Positions 46,075 through 54,573 of a DNA stretch of 64,000 nt are shown here, piece by piece. The number at the start of each line of letters is the position of its first letter. Position 1 is the stretch's first letter. The stretch is taken from positions 1-64,000 of the forward strand of contig JANPGW010000306.1 in assembly GCA_031424115.1 (NCBI GenBank), given 5' to 3'. Below the pieces are notes generated by a model, which saw only the letters and a program-made list of their open reading frames with translations, was not told the DNA's origin and did not search any database. The translations under genes were made by a program, and so were the position numbers. The DNA is from JAAFJT01 sp031424115. Lineage in GTDB: Bacteria > Bacteroidota > Bacteroidia > Chitinophagales > Saprospiraceae.

Positions 46075-46114
46075 AATCGCTTTTACCGTCTGACGTGTAA
46101 AAGCGATTTTTTTT
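46075..46114 (+). terminator. Terminator after the beta-barrel gene
   Basis: AATCGCTTTTAC / GTAAAAGCGATT perfect stem, 10-base loop, T8 run. Confidence 0.88.
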
Positions 46115-46415
46115 GTCATTTTCGCCATTGAGATTATTTTGCCCAGTGTGTAGAAATATGTAGAAGCGCATAGTTAATTGTCGCCCCATAAAGTCTTAAA
46201 TCACCCCATTTATCCCCAAGAAAACAAGCAAAAAGCATTGGCAAGGTTTTTTTATATATAAAGTATAAGATGATATAAAGAGATAAAGAAAAAGAGGCGT
46301 ACCGAATTATCATCGTTCTTAAAATGTCTATAGGTAGAATGCTTACTCAATAGAAAATTGTGTCCTTTCTTGCTTGAATTCCCCCCATTGCTTCGCAGTG
46401 GGGGGAATTTTTTTG
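46115..46415 (+). ncRNA. Possible small RNA ending at an orphan terminator
   Basis: The 260 bases after the 46075-46114 terminator have no coding frame of note, yet end in a second strong terminator at 46377-46415. That pattern suggests a separate non-coding transcript. No promoter or known RNA family is recognised, and the 5' end is unknown. Confidence 0.3.
46377..46415 (+). terminator. Orphan terminator with GC-rich stem
   Basis: AATTCCCCCCATTG / CAGTGGGGGGAATT around a short cttcg loop, T7 run. No gene lies directly upstream. Confidence 0.85.
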
Positions 46416-46546
46416 TTAATTATTTTGGATTCACATCTCGTATAAGACCCCCAAAAGATTTATTAATCCTTGCTTTACGCATAAATAATAACCTAATAAC
46501 GCTTAAAAACAACTAAGTGGTTCAACACAAATAATCAACACCATTT

Positions 46547-46630
46547 GAAACTCATAGTCACAGTAGAACACATAGTTTAACTCATTGATTTTCAATGTTT
46601 TCTATGTGTTCTACTGTGTCTATGTGTTTC
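46547..46630. repeat. 29-bp inverted repeat element
   Basis: The arm at 46547-46575 (starts GAAACTCATAGTCACAG, ends ACACATAG) pairs with 46602-46630; 27 of 29 bases match, around a 26-base spacer that itself has CATTGA/TCAATG. Looks like a small intergenic mobile palindrome. Confidence 0.7.
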
Positions 46631-46757
46631 AAAAAAAACTCTTGTTTAATTCTGCTTACTTACTTAAGTTATTGTTGTTTATTATCTAATAAAAATCCAA
46701 AAACTTAAATAGCCCGTTTGGCTACGCCTGAAGAGCATAAAATGTTTTCATATCTCT

Positions 46758-46813
46758 CCCCAATCCCCAATCCTCAATCCTAAACCCCCAATCCACAACT
46801 CCCAATCCCCAAT
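46758..46813. repeat. Low-complexity CCCAATCC-type tract
   Basis: About 56 bases made of irregular units CCCAAT, CCTCAAT, CCCCCAATCC. Imperfect, with strong C/A strand asymmetry. Part of the 930-base gene-free stretch 46055-46984; the remainder has no other feature seen. Confidence 0.55.
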
Positions 46814-46984
46814 ATGTAGAGTTTTTTTCTTGCATGTCCACACAAAACCACGATGAAGCCTGATAAACCCTAAAGGAATACTTTTTTTAACTTTATAAAT
46901 ATCAAACGAATTTTAGAATGGCTTTTCAAGCTCATTCAGTACAAAAAAAATTATTATCATTTTATCATTAAAAAATTAATTATT

Positions 46985-47491
46985 ATGAAGAACAACACAT
47001 CAAGCACCTCAAGATTGTTTCTTGCAGCTTTAGGAGGTGTCGCATTGGGATCAGCAATCGGAGTTCTTTTCGCCCCTGAAAAAGGATCGAAAATGCGCCG
47101 TAAAATCAGCGGTAAAGTAGGTACTGGCATTGAAGACCATATTGATGAAATCATCAGCCAAGGCAAAAAATCTTGGAAAGAATTGAAAGCCGGTGCTGAA
47201 GATAAAACTGAAGACATTGATGGTTATTTCCAACATCTTGTTACAGAAGGCAAGAAATCATGGGAAAAAATGAAGAAAGAGTTGGAAAGCAAATCTGAAG
47301 ATGCTGCTTATGACGCAAAAGGCACAGTATCAAAAGTAGTGGATGAAGGCAAACGCATGTGGAATAATTTCACCGCAAAAGCCGAAGAAACTGCCAATGA
47401 AGCTGGTCAAGCCGCCAAAAACACATATGACAATGCTCAGAACAAAGCAAATAATATGGCAAGACAAGTCAAAAACGATCTATCCGTTTAA
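46985..47491 (+). CDS. YtxH domain protein
   Basis: 168 residues. N-terminal membrane helix and glycine-rich segment LGGVALGSAIGVLFAPEKGSKMRRKI (read as two parts about 14-31 and 32-40) define YtxH. The rest is a charged amphipathic helix array with apolipoprotein-like repeats (GKKSWKELKAGAEDKTED, then GKKSWEKMKKELESKSED). General-stress proteins of this family occur near holin-like genes, as here. First gene of a three-gene envelope-stress set. Confidence 0.88.
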   Translation: MKNNTSSTSRLFLAALGGVALGSAIGVLFAPEKGSKMRRKISGKVGTGIEDHIDEIISQGKKSWKELKAGAEDKTEDIDGYFQHLVTEGKKSWEKMKKELESKSEDAAYDAKGTVSKVVDEGKRMWNNFTAKAEETANEAGQAAKNTYDNAQNKANNMARQVKNDLSV

Positions 47492-47520
47492 CCGGTTTTT
47501 TTCTGTATTATTTCCTTCAG

Positions 47521-47550
47521 AAGAGGAAGGCTTTGCCTTCCTCTTTATTT
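47521..47550 (+). terminator. Terminator after the YtxH gene
   Basis: AAGAGGAAGGC / GCCTTCCTCTT perfect stem, 3-base loop, T-rich tail. Confidence 0.85.
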
Positions 47551-47580
47551 TAACCAACGGATTTTAAAAAATTTAGCATC

Positions 47581-47943
47581 ATGAAAACGTACATTTTACA
47601 AGAGAATTCAAAAATAGAACGCCTCACGAAGTTGGGACTTGATTTTGTTGAAAACCAATGGGAATTAGCGCGTTTGACTTTCGCCGAAAAAGCAGCAACC
47701 AGCACCTCTAAGATTTTAGGCATCGCTATGATAAGCGTTTTTGGCTTTTTCATGATTATTTTTCTAAGTGTTGGAACGGCTTATTGGATCGGCAACGAAA
47801 TGGGTAATATTGCGTTCGGATTTTTCATCATCGCTCTTATTTACTTTGTTTTGATGATTATCAGCTTGGTAGTAGTCAAACCGGTTATTGAAAAGAAAAT
47901 CTCTCAATCTATTATAAACGCATTAGACAATGAAGACGAGTAA
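47581..47943 (+). CDS. Phage-holin-like superfamily membrane protein (Phage_holin_3_6 type)
   Basis: 120 residues with two central membrane helices (about 41-62 and 72-95) and charged ends. Composition and gene order (YtxH, then this, then a small helical protein) match the chromosomal stress cassette seen in many Bacteroidota, not a prophage. Its stop overlaps the next gene by 14 bases, so the two are coupled. Confidence 0.8.
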   Translation: MKTYILQENSKIERLTKLGLDFVENQWELARLTFAEKAATSTSKILGIAMISVFGFFMIIFLSVGTAYWIGNEMGNIAFGFFIIALIYFVLMIISLVVVKPVIEKKISQSIINALDNEDE

Positions 47944-48334
47944 TAATATATCCACCCTGGCAGATGTTCATCGCCGCAAAAATGAACTCAAAAGAGAAAT
48001 GGCGGAACAACGCGGCGAAATATTAGATTTGGTCAATGTTATCAGTGACGATTTCACACCCCGTAATCTGCTCAAAAAAGTAACAAGCGAGATATTCGGT
48101 TCGGTGGGTGAAAATCAATCTATTATCAGCCATGGGCTTGCTCGAAATGTAGGTAGTTTGTCGAGTTTTTTAATTAAAGATTCGCGCAGAGCACAATTAG
48201 TGCGCACGTTAGCGCCCGTTGCTATCGCAGCTTTACCGCAGATAATCGGCTGGGTAGGATCTCATTTGCCTAACACCGAAGAAATTAAAAAAGGTTATCA
48301 GAGCATCGTGAAACGCGTACAATCTATTTTTTAG
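47930..48334 (+). CDS. Small protein of the YtxH/holin-like cassette, unknown function
   Basis: 134 residues. Starts inside the end of the holin-like gene. Helical N-terminal part (ADVHRRKNELKREMAEQRGEI), a hydrophobic stretch (about 85-105; RTLAPVAIAALPQIIGWVG) and a short tail. No known domain recognised. It ends 3 bases before the convergent response-regulator gene, with no terminator between them. Confidence 0.7.
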   Translation: MKTSNNISTLADVHRRKNELKREMAEQRGEILDLVNVISDDFTPRNLLKKVTSEIFGSVGENQSIISHGLARNVGSLSSFLIKDSRRAQLVRTLAPVAIAALPQIIGWVGSHLPNTEEIKKGYQSIVKRVQSIF

Positions 48335-48337
48335 CGC

Positions 48338-48793
48338 TCAATAAGAAATGACCGACTTTATAGAAACTGTATCAATCCAATATTTCTGAATGGTTTTGGT
48401 CACTTCTAACAGACCTTCAAACGAGGAAGGTTTGACAATAAATGAATTTGCCCCTAATTTGTAGGTGATGGTCACATCTTCCGGCGATTTGGAAGTGCTG
48501 AACATAACGACCGGTATATGCTTCAAAAGAGGGTTCTCTTTAATTTCCTTTAAGGCTTCTTTACCGTCTTTTCGGGGCATATTGATGTCTAAAAGTATTA
48601 AATCCGGGGTTTCATCGCAGTCTGAACCGTATTTACCTTTCTTAGTCAAATAATCCAACAAATCGACACCATCTTCGACAAACTTCAAAATACAAGGAAT
48701 TTTATTCTCTTCAAAGGCTTCTGCCATCAATAAGCGGTCGTCAGCATCATCATCCGCTAATACTATTATATTCACGTTATTCTCTTTTTTCAT
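48338..48793 (-). CDS. Response regulator, Rcp1-like receiver
   Basis: About 151 residues from the ATG at 48793 (the frame opens 12 codons earlier). Single receiver domain with VLADDDADD acidic cluster, phospho-acceptor Asp69 (LILLDINMPRKDG), STSKSPED and VKPSSF lysine. Family of receivers usually paired with phytochrome-like kinases. The CHASE3 kinase gene lies directly upstream, so they form a pair. Confidence 0.9.
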   Translation of the reverse strand: MKKENNVNIIVLADDDADDRLLMAEAFEENKIPCILKFVEDGVDLLDYLTKKGKYGSDCDETPDLILLDINMPRKDGKEALKEIKENPLLKHIPVVMFSTSKSPEDVTITYKLGANSFIVKPSSFEGLLEVTKTIQKYWIDTVSIKSVISY

Positions 48794-48840
48794 AGATTCA
48801 ATTGATACAATCATTTTATACTTAATCACGTGACATTTTT

Positions 48841-50238
48841 TTATATCACCATCGCCGTTGCTGGAAAATAGACATCAAAAACAGTACCCCGATCTGGTTC
48901 ACTGTGCACGGTGATACTGCCTTTATAGGCTTCTACTACCCTTTTACAGACCGCCAGCCCTATTCCCATTCCTTTATTCAGGTGGGATTTATGTAAACGC
49001 TGAAAAATATCAAAAATTTTCTCACTGTGCGCCATATCAAACCCAATACCGGTGTCGCTGATACGCAAATGTATCATTTTATTTTCGTTTTTTACATTTT
49101 CAATTTTAATCTTCAAAGGGTGCTCGGGATGGGAAAATTTTAGCGCATTATCAAACAGATGCGACCATAAGGCATACATTTGTGTTTCTCCACCCCAAAT
49201 AATGGGCATATTATCCACACTAATATCGGCATCTTTTTCATTAATTACAGCATGGTGTTCTTTCAGAACCTTATTAATAATCGTGTTGAGATTCACAGCC
49301 GTTTTCTCAATTTTATCGTGATGCAACAAGCGCGAAAAGTCTAAAAATTCGTCCAAATATTTCTGAGCCAGCTCGGCTGATTCGAGAGCTTTGTCCAGAA
49401 ATACTTTTTCCTCTTGATGCCCCCCCTCAGTAAAAAAAATTTTATTTTTAGTCACAAAACGACTGACGAAAAGTCTTACTTTCCTGAGTGGCTCTTGGAG
49501 GTGGTGCGTAAGCGTGAAGGCATACAAGTCAAGTTCTTTATTGGCTTTCTCTACTTCTTCGATTTTATGAGATAAATTCAATTGAATTTTGACCAAGCTG
49601 CGAATGAATTTGATGATTACAAAAGCCGCAACGGCAAAAATAAGCAGTGCTACGACGATAATAGTTAACAAAAAAGTGGGTGCTTCCTGAATCGCTTCGT
49701 TTTGAAAATGTCGATAATAATTCAGTTTAGTCAGTTTATTTTCTTTTAAATGAGCAATAATGGAGGTCATTGTATCCATTTTAATCCTGCCATACTTCAA
49801 TAGCATGTTTCGTTTTTCCTCTGGTGCATTGAGCAGTTTTTTTTGTAAACTCAATAGCTGGTATGAAATGGCCCTCACTTTTTTCATTTCTTCAAACTCA
49901 ATAACATCTCCTTCTCGGTAATCATTAATGATAGTCAGCAAGGAATCTATCTGCGACTCTGCCCTACGATGTGGTATCAAAAATGTAGAATCTTTGGTCA
50001 ATAAAAAACCCTTTGTGCCAGCATCCAAACCTTTCAACATCGACATATGGTCTTCCATGCGCAACGCAAAGTAATTGTATTGATTGGCTGAATTGGTAGA
50101 TGACACCAATTGAAGCTGACCCCTGTACGCTAAAAAAGCTAAGACTAAAAAAATCAGATATGTGGCAATAAAAACAATGTAAGCAAAATTAAGTGTCTTT
50201 TTAACAGACGCTTCTGCAAAGAGTATATCTTTTTCCAT
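48841..50238 (-). CDS. CHASE3-type membrane sensor histidine kinase
   Basis: 465 residues. Membrane helices at about 18-38 and 189-210 flank a CHASE3-like helical sensor region (GLDAGTKGFLLTKDSTFL and helices to 188). The dimerisation domain has phospho-acceptor His245 in LTHHLQEPLRKVR; here the usual Asp after the His is a second His. ATPase domain: LWSHLFDNALKFSHP (N box), DTGIGFD, GMGIGLAV. Divergent from rpoN. A motif copy encodes TEGG. Confidence 0.9.
   Translation of the reverse strand: MEKDILFAEASVKKTLNFAYIVFIATYLIFLVLAFLAYRGQLQLVSSTNSANQYNYFALRMEDHMSMLKGLDAGTKGFLLTKDSTFLIPHRRAESQIDSLLTIINDYREGDVIEFEEMKKVRAISYQLLSLQKKLLNAPEEKRNMLLKYGRIKMDTMTSIIAHLKENKLTKLNYYRHFQNEAIQEAPTFLLTIIVVALLIFAVAAFVIIKFIRSLVKIQLNLSHKIEEVEKANKELDLYAFTLTHHLQEPLRKVRLFVSRFVTKNKIFFTEGGHQEEKVFLDKALESAELAQKYLDEFLDFSRLLHHDKIEKTAVNLNTIINKVLKEHHAVINEKDADISVDNMPIIWGGETQMYALWSHLFDNALKFSHPEHPLKIKIENVKNENKMIHLRISDTGIGFDMAHSEKIFDIFQRLHKSHLNKGMGIGLAVCKRVVEAYKGSITVHSEPDRGTVFDVYFPATAMVI
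49420..49432 (-). repeat. Polar G-motif copy 21 (7 G)
   Basis: C7 then TCAGTA on the + strand, in the kinase gene; encodes FTEGG in the gene direction. Confidence 0.88.
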
Positions 50239-50453
50239 AAAATAGGAATATTTTTGCGCATTATGAGTAATAAAATCCCCGTTTTGCGGATTTTATGTGC
50301 GATAGTGTGTAACATTAATGGCTAAATTAAATATAGGTATGGAATTTTTATAGTATCTTTAGACAAACACAATTAAATTCTATTCCTCTCTTATACGCAT
50401 TATTGACACATTGAGATTTGAGGTAATCCATCTTTTAATTTTTTATACGAGCT

Positions 50454-51938
50454 ATGCATAGAAATAATCAAATACAGACTCAAAAACAAACACAAAAGAT
50501 ACTACCTCAACAAATTCAATTATTGAATTTATTGCAGCTTTCTGTTGTGGAATTGGAGCAACGTATTTTGAATGAGGTGGAAGAAAATCCGGCTCTTGAA
50601 AACAACGATTTGGCTGACAATACTGAGGGGGGGGATTCGGAAAGCGCGCCGAACGATTTGGAAGGTGCCAACGGTGACGGCGACGATTCAAATGGAGATA
50701 ATTCTGATGATACTATCGATTATTACAATTTTGATGAGGATTATGGCACTGAGTCTAATTTTAACAATGCCAAAGATACCGATCAGTTTGAGCCGATGGC
50801 GGTCAATATTCCGTCTTTTCAGGAAAACCTGAAACAACAATTGATATTGCGACCCCTTGATAAAAGACAAGCGGCTTTGTGCGAATATTTGATTGATACC
50901 ATTGATGATGATGGCTATCTTAGGCGTACTTTAGAAGATATTGCCGACGATTTGTCGTTTACGATGAATACTTTTATTGATGAAAATGAATTGCTTGAAG
51001 CTTTACAAATAGTGCAGATGCTCGAACCTGTCGGGATTGGCTCGCGCGATTTGACCGAATTTTTGATGCTTCAACTAAGAGAAGCCGCGCGTCATGGCGA
51101 AGATGTATCGGTCGCTTGTGCCATCGCTGATGGTTATATCGAAGACTTAGCTTTAAAGAATTTTGAAAAAATAAAGCAAAATCTTCACATTTCGGATGAA
51201 GAATTGCGTTTAGCGGTTCAACTTCTCAGCAGCTTAAATCCTAAACCGGTTTCGGGTTTAGCGCGTCCGGAAGATGTAACCCGCCGTATAACGCCCGATT
51301 TTATAGTGACGCCAAAAGATGACGGAACATTTGATATCCAAGTGACCTCGGGTCTTAGTCCTTCTGACCTCCGGCTCAATCATCGGTACATCGAAATGTT
51401 GGAAGCCCTTGATAAAACACCCCAACCCACGCGCGAACAACGCTCAAATGCCCAATATTTGCGCAGCAAGGTCAGTTCCGCTCAGTGGTTTATTGATGCA
51501 TTGAAACAACGCGAAGACTCATTGGTGCGCACGATTAAAACAATTGTCTCATTACAACAGGAATTTTTTAGAACGGGCGATTTTAAAAGCTTGCGGCCTA
51601 TGATTCTCAAAGATATTGCTGAACGAGTAGAATTAGATATCTCCACTATTTCAAGGGTGACGAGCAGCCGATATGTACAAACCGATTTTGGTATTATCTC
51701 TTTAAAAGAACTTTTTACTGAGGGGGTACTAACCGAAGACGGACACTTGGTTTCGAATCGCGAAATACAAGAAACGGTCATCGAAATCATTGAACAAGAA
51801 GATAAAAAACAGCCCATGACCGACCAGCAGATTGCTGACCGATTGGCTGAACTCAATTATAATATTGCTCGGCGAACGGTTGCCAAATACCGGGAAAACT
51901 TAAATATTCCAAGCGCACAAATGCGCCGTCAACTGTGA
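50454..51938 (+). CDS. rpoN: RNA polymerase sigma-54 factor
   Basis: 494 residues. Region I is Gln/Leu-rich (QILPQQ-like KILPQQIQLLNLLQLSVVELEQRIL, about 14-40 in parts); region II is an acidic Asp/Glu/Asn linker (about 50-115); region III has core-binding and HTH segments (SLNPKPVSGL, ERVELDISTISRVTSSRYVQT); the RpoN box ARRTVAKYRE is near the C-terminus. Two G-motif copies lie in this gene, one an eight-G tract coding TEGGD at residues 57-61 in the acidic linker. The NtrC-type activator follows 50 bases downstream. Confidence 0.95.
   Translation: MHRNNQIQTQKQTQKILPQQIQLLNLLQLSVVELEQRILNEVEENPALENNDLADNTEGGDSESAPNDLEGANGDGDDSNGDNSDDTIDYYNFDEDYGTESNFNNAKDTDQFEPMAVNIPSFQENLKQQLILRPLDKRQAALCEYLIDTIDDDGYLRRTLEDIADDLSFTMNTFIDENELLEALQIVQMLEPVGIGSRDLTEFLMLQLREAARHGEDVSVACAIADGYIEDLALKNFEKIKQNLHISDEELRLAVQLLSSLNPKPVSGLARPEDVTRRITPDFIVTPKDDGTFDIQVTSGLSPSDLRLNHRYIEMLEALDKTPQPTREQRSNAQYLRSKVSSAQWFIDALKQREDSLVRTIKTIVSLQQEFFRTGDFKSLRPMILKDIAERVELDISTISRVTSSRYVQTDFGIISLKELFTEGVLTEDGHLVSNREIQETVIEIIEQEDKKQPMTDQQIADRLAELNYNIARRTVAKYRENLNIPSAQMRRQL
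50621..50634 (+). repeat. Polar G-motif copy 22 (8 G) inside rpoN
   Basis: A-TACTGA plus G8 in total; encodes NTEGGD in the acidic linker of sigma-54. Confidence 0.9.
51716..51726 (+). repeat. Polar G-motif copy 23 (5 G) inside rpoN
   Basis: TACTGAGGGGG followed by T; encodes FTEGV just after the conserved SLKELF segment. Confidence 0.88.
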
Positions 51939-51988
51939 TAACCTATTGATTTTCAATTTATTAATTCGTCCATTAAAACGAAAAAAAA

Positions 51989-53512
51989 ATGCCAAACAAT
52001 AAAATACTCGTTATTGATGATGATATGGATATATGCCATTTATTGCGTCGTTTTTTAACCAAAAATGGCTATGAGGTCACTACGGCTCATAGTGGTGCGA
52101 GTGGATTAGCTCTCCTCGAATCCAATTTGAATCCTGACCTCATTATGACTGATTTTCGGTTGGGTGACATGGATGGTATAGAATTAATCGGTAAAATCAA
52201 AGCAAAAATACCACAAGTACGGATTTTAGTTATAACAGGATACAGCGATATTCGCACTGCGGTCAATCTAATGAAAATGGGTGCCAATGATTACATTGCC
52301 AAACCCATTATTCCGCAAGAAATTTTAATGACCATCCAAAAAATATTAGATACACCCTTAGAAGAGACAACGCATCAAGCCAAAACGGTCGAAAGCCCAA
52401 GTAACGTTAAATCAGCCGAGCGTTTATCCAATACCGGAAGCAAAAGCCATTCAGCACCGGGCGGGTTTATTATCGGAACAAGTCCGTCATCTTCAAGCCT
52501 GATGCGGCAAATCCAATTGGTGGCGCCCACCAATTATAGTGTGATTATCTATGGTGAAAGTGGCGCCGGCAAAGAAGTAATTGCCCGAATGATACATGAC
52601 CACAGCGGGCGAAAGAATATGCCTTTTGTTGCCATGGACTGTGGCGCAATACCCCGCGAATTAGCCAACAGTGAACTTTTTGGGCATGAGAAAGGGGCAT
52701 TTACGGGTGCTATTGGGGCAAAAGAGGGTCATTTTGAGATGGCAAACGGTGGTACACTTTTTTTAGATGAAGTGTCTAACCTGTCTTATGATGTGCAAGT
52801 GGCTTTACTGAGAGTCGTGCAAGAACGCAAATTCAGACGAATAGGTAGTAATAAAGAGATGAACTTAGATGTGCGCATTATTGTAGCGAGTAATGAAAGA
52901 CTCTCGGAAGCGGCTCGCAAAGGCAAATTCCGGGAAGATTTGTACCATCGTTTTAATGAATTTAGTATTGACGCACCCCCATTACGGGAGCGCAAAGATG
53001 ATATTTTACGGTTTTCTGAATTGTTCTTGGAACAAACCAATGCCGATTTGAATAAAAAAATGGTGGGCTTAGAAGAGGATGTGATTGAAATATTTAAAAG
53101 TTACCCGTGGCCCGGCAATGTTCGAGAACTCAAAAATGTTATCAAACGTGCCGCTCTTTTGTCTGACGGCAATCACATACAAGTAAAAGCTTTACCTTTT
53201 GAAATTATCAATTATACCAAATTGGATTTTGGTGCCCCCGATATGCAAGAAGAACTTGTGGCGTCGGTGGCAATTAAAAAGCCACAATCGATATCAATTG
53301 AACCAACTGATTCTAAATACTCTTCTCATCTTGAGACACTTCACCCGGATGCAAAACCAACCAATCTCAAAGTAACAGCTCAAGAAGCTGAATATGATGC
53401 AATTTTAAAAACATTGAAAGATGTCAGATATAATAAAAGTCGGGCTGCCGATAAGCTTGGGATAGACCGTAAAACACTCTATAATAAGTTGAAAAAATAC
53501 GGAATTGAATAA
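51989..53512 (+). CDS. NtrC-family sigma-54-dependent response regulator
   Basis: 507 residues. Receiver domain with phospho-acceptor Asp55 (LIMTDFRLGD) and KPII lysine; Ser/Asn-rich linker (about 120-160); AAA+ domain with Walker A GESGAGKE (189-196), sigma-54-contacting GAFTGA (236-241), Walker B LFLDE (257-261); C-terminal Fis-type HTH (NKSRAADKLGIDRKTLYNKL). Direct neighbour of rpoN and of two kinases, so it should be the activator for a phosphorelay feeding sigma-54 promoters. Confidence 0.95.
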   Translation: MPNNKILVIDDDMDICHLLRRFLTKNGYEVTTAHSGASGLALLESNLNPDLIMTDFRLGDMDGIELIGKIKAKIPQVRILVITGYSDIRTAVNLMKMGANDYIAKPIIPQEILMTIQKILDTPLEETTHQAKTVESPSNVKSAERLSNTGSKSHSAPGGFIIGTSPSSSSLMRQIQLVAPTNYSVIIYGESGAGKEVIARMIHDHSGRKNMPFVAMDCGAIPRELANSELFGHEKGAFTGAIGAKEGHFEMANGGTLFLDEVSNLSYDVQVALLRVVQERKFRRIGSNKEMNLDVRIIVASNERLSEAARKGKFREDLYHRFNEFSIDAPPLRERKDDILRFSELFLEQTNADLNKKMVGLEEDVIEIFKSYPWPGNVRELKNVIKRAALLSDGNHIQVKALPFEIINYTKLDFGAPDMQEELVASVAIKKPQSISIEPTDSKYSSHLETLHPDAKPTNLKVTAQEAEYDAILKTLKDVRYNKSRAADKLGIDRKTLYNKLKKYGIE

Positions 53513-53526
53513 ATAATTGTCATGAA

Positions 53527-54573
53527 ATGAATTATTTACATTGTTTATGGGATTTTGTTCCCTTCGGCATTTTGGTATTCAGCAAAGGTGAAAAAGACCA
53601 GCCTGATACTTGTGTTTACGGCAATAACAAAGCTGTGGAATGGCTATCTATTTCAAATGTAAAGCATAAAACATGGACAGAAATTTTTCCATTTGATTTT
53701 GCAGCCCATGAAATACCTTTTTATAAAGATACCAGTCAGAAATGGTTGCAAATGAGTGTGAAGGACACTCACCCGGTCAATGAAAAAGATTATCCTGACC
53801 TGCAAAATGTGTGGGTGGTAACCCTGTCGGACATAACAGCCTTACAAAAAGCCACTGAAATACAAGACAACAAACAAAAAACACTTGAACGCTCCAACAA
53901 AGATTTGGAGCATTTTGCGTATGTAGCCTCGCATGATTTGCGAGAACCGCTCCGAAAAATCTCGGCTTTTGCCGAACGGCTCAATGCCAAATATGGGGAT
54001 AAACTGGAAGGAGATGGTACGCTCTATCTCAAACGAATGACTGATGCCGCCCTCCGCATGCAAAATCTGATAGACGATTTACTCGCTTTCTCAAGGGTTA
54101 CTCGACATTCGACTGATGTGGAATCGGCTGATTTGAATGATATTATACGCTTAGCACTGGCGGATCTTGAAAAATCAAATGCTTCAATCACACTTGATAA
54201 GCTACCGATTATTAAAGCGAACCCCATACAAATGACTCAGCTTTTTCAGAATTTATTGAGCAACGCCATCAAATTCAGAAAAAAAGATACTCTCCCGAAA
54301 ATCACCGTTACATATCAACAAACGCCATCGGAACATCAAATAACAATTCAAGATAATGGCATCGGCTTCGAGGAAACCGATGCCGAACGTATTTTTGAAA
54401 TCTTTCAACGGCTCAATGGACGGTCGGAATATAATGGTACCGGTATCGGATTGGCTATTTGCAAAAAAATAGTGGAAAACCACAACGGTACTATTCATGC
54501 CATTAGCCGACCGGATGAAGGTGCAACATTTACAATCACACTTCCTAACACCCAAGCCCAAACAACGAATTAA
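53527..54573 (+). CDS. Cytoplasmic sensor histidine kinase with PAS-like N-terminus
   Basis: 348 residues without membrane helices. N-terminal PAS-like domain (about 1-108), then HisKA with His136 (YVASHDLREPLRK), and ATPase domain (LLSNAIKFRK N box, DNGIGFE, GTGIGLAI). Starts 14 bases after the activator stop and its stop overlaps the next start (TAATG), so it is translated in the same operon and is the likely partner of the NtrC-type regulator. Confidence 0.92.
   Translation: MNYLHCLWDFVPFGILVFSKGEKDQPDTCVYGNNKAVEWLSISNVKHKTWTEIFPFDFAAHEIPFYKDTSQKWLQMSVKDTHPVNEKDYPDLQNVWVVTLSDITALQKATEIQDNKQKTLERSNKDLEHFAYVASHDLREPLRKISAFAERLNAKYGDKLEGDGTLYLKRMTDAALRMQNLIDDLLAFSRVTRHSTDVESADLNDIIRLALADLEKSNASITLDKLPIIKANPIQMTQLFQNLLSNAIKFRKKDTLPKITVTYQQTPSEHQITIQDNGIGFEETDAERIFEIFQRLNGRSEYNGTGIGLAICKKIVENHNGTIHAISRPDEGATFTITLPNTQAQTTN

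Noticed and set aside
47581..47943. Holin-like gene as evidence of a prophage
   Set aside because: No other phage gene nearby; the YtxH plus holin-like arrangement is a chromosomal stress cassette.
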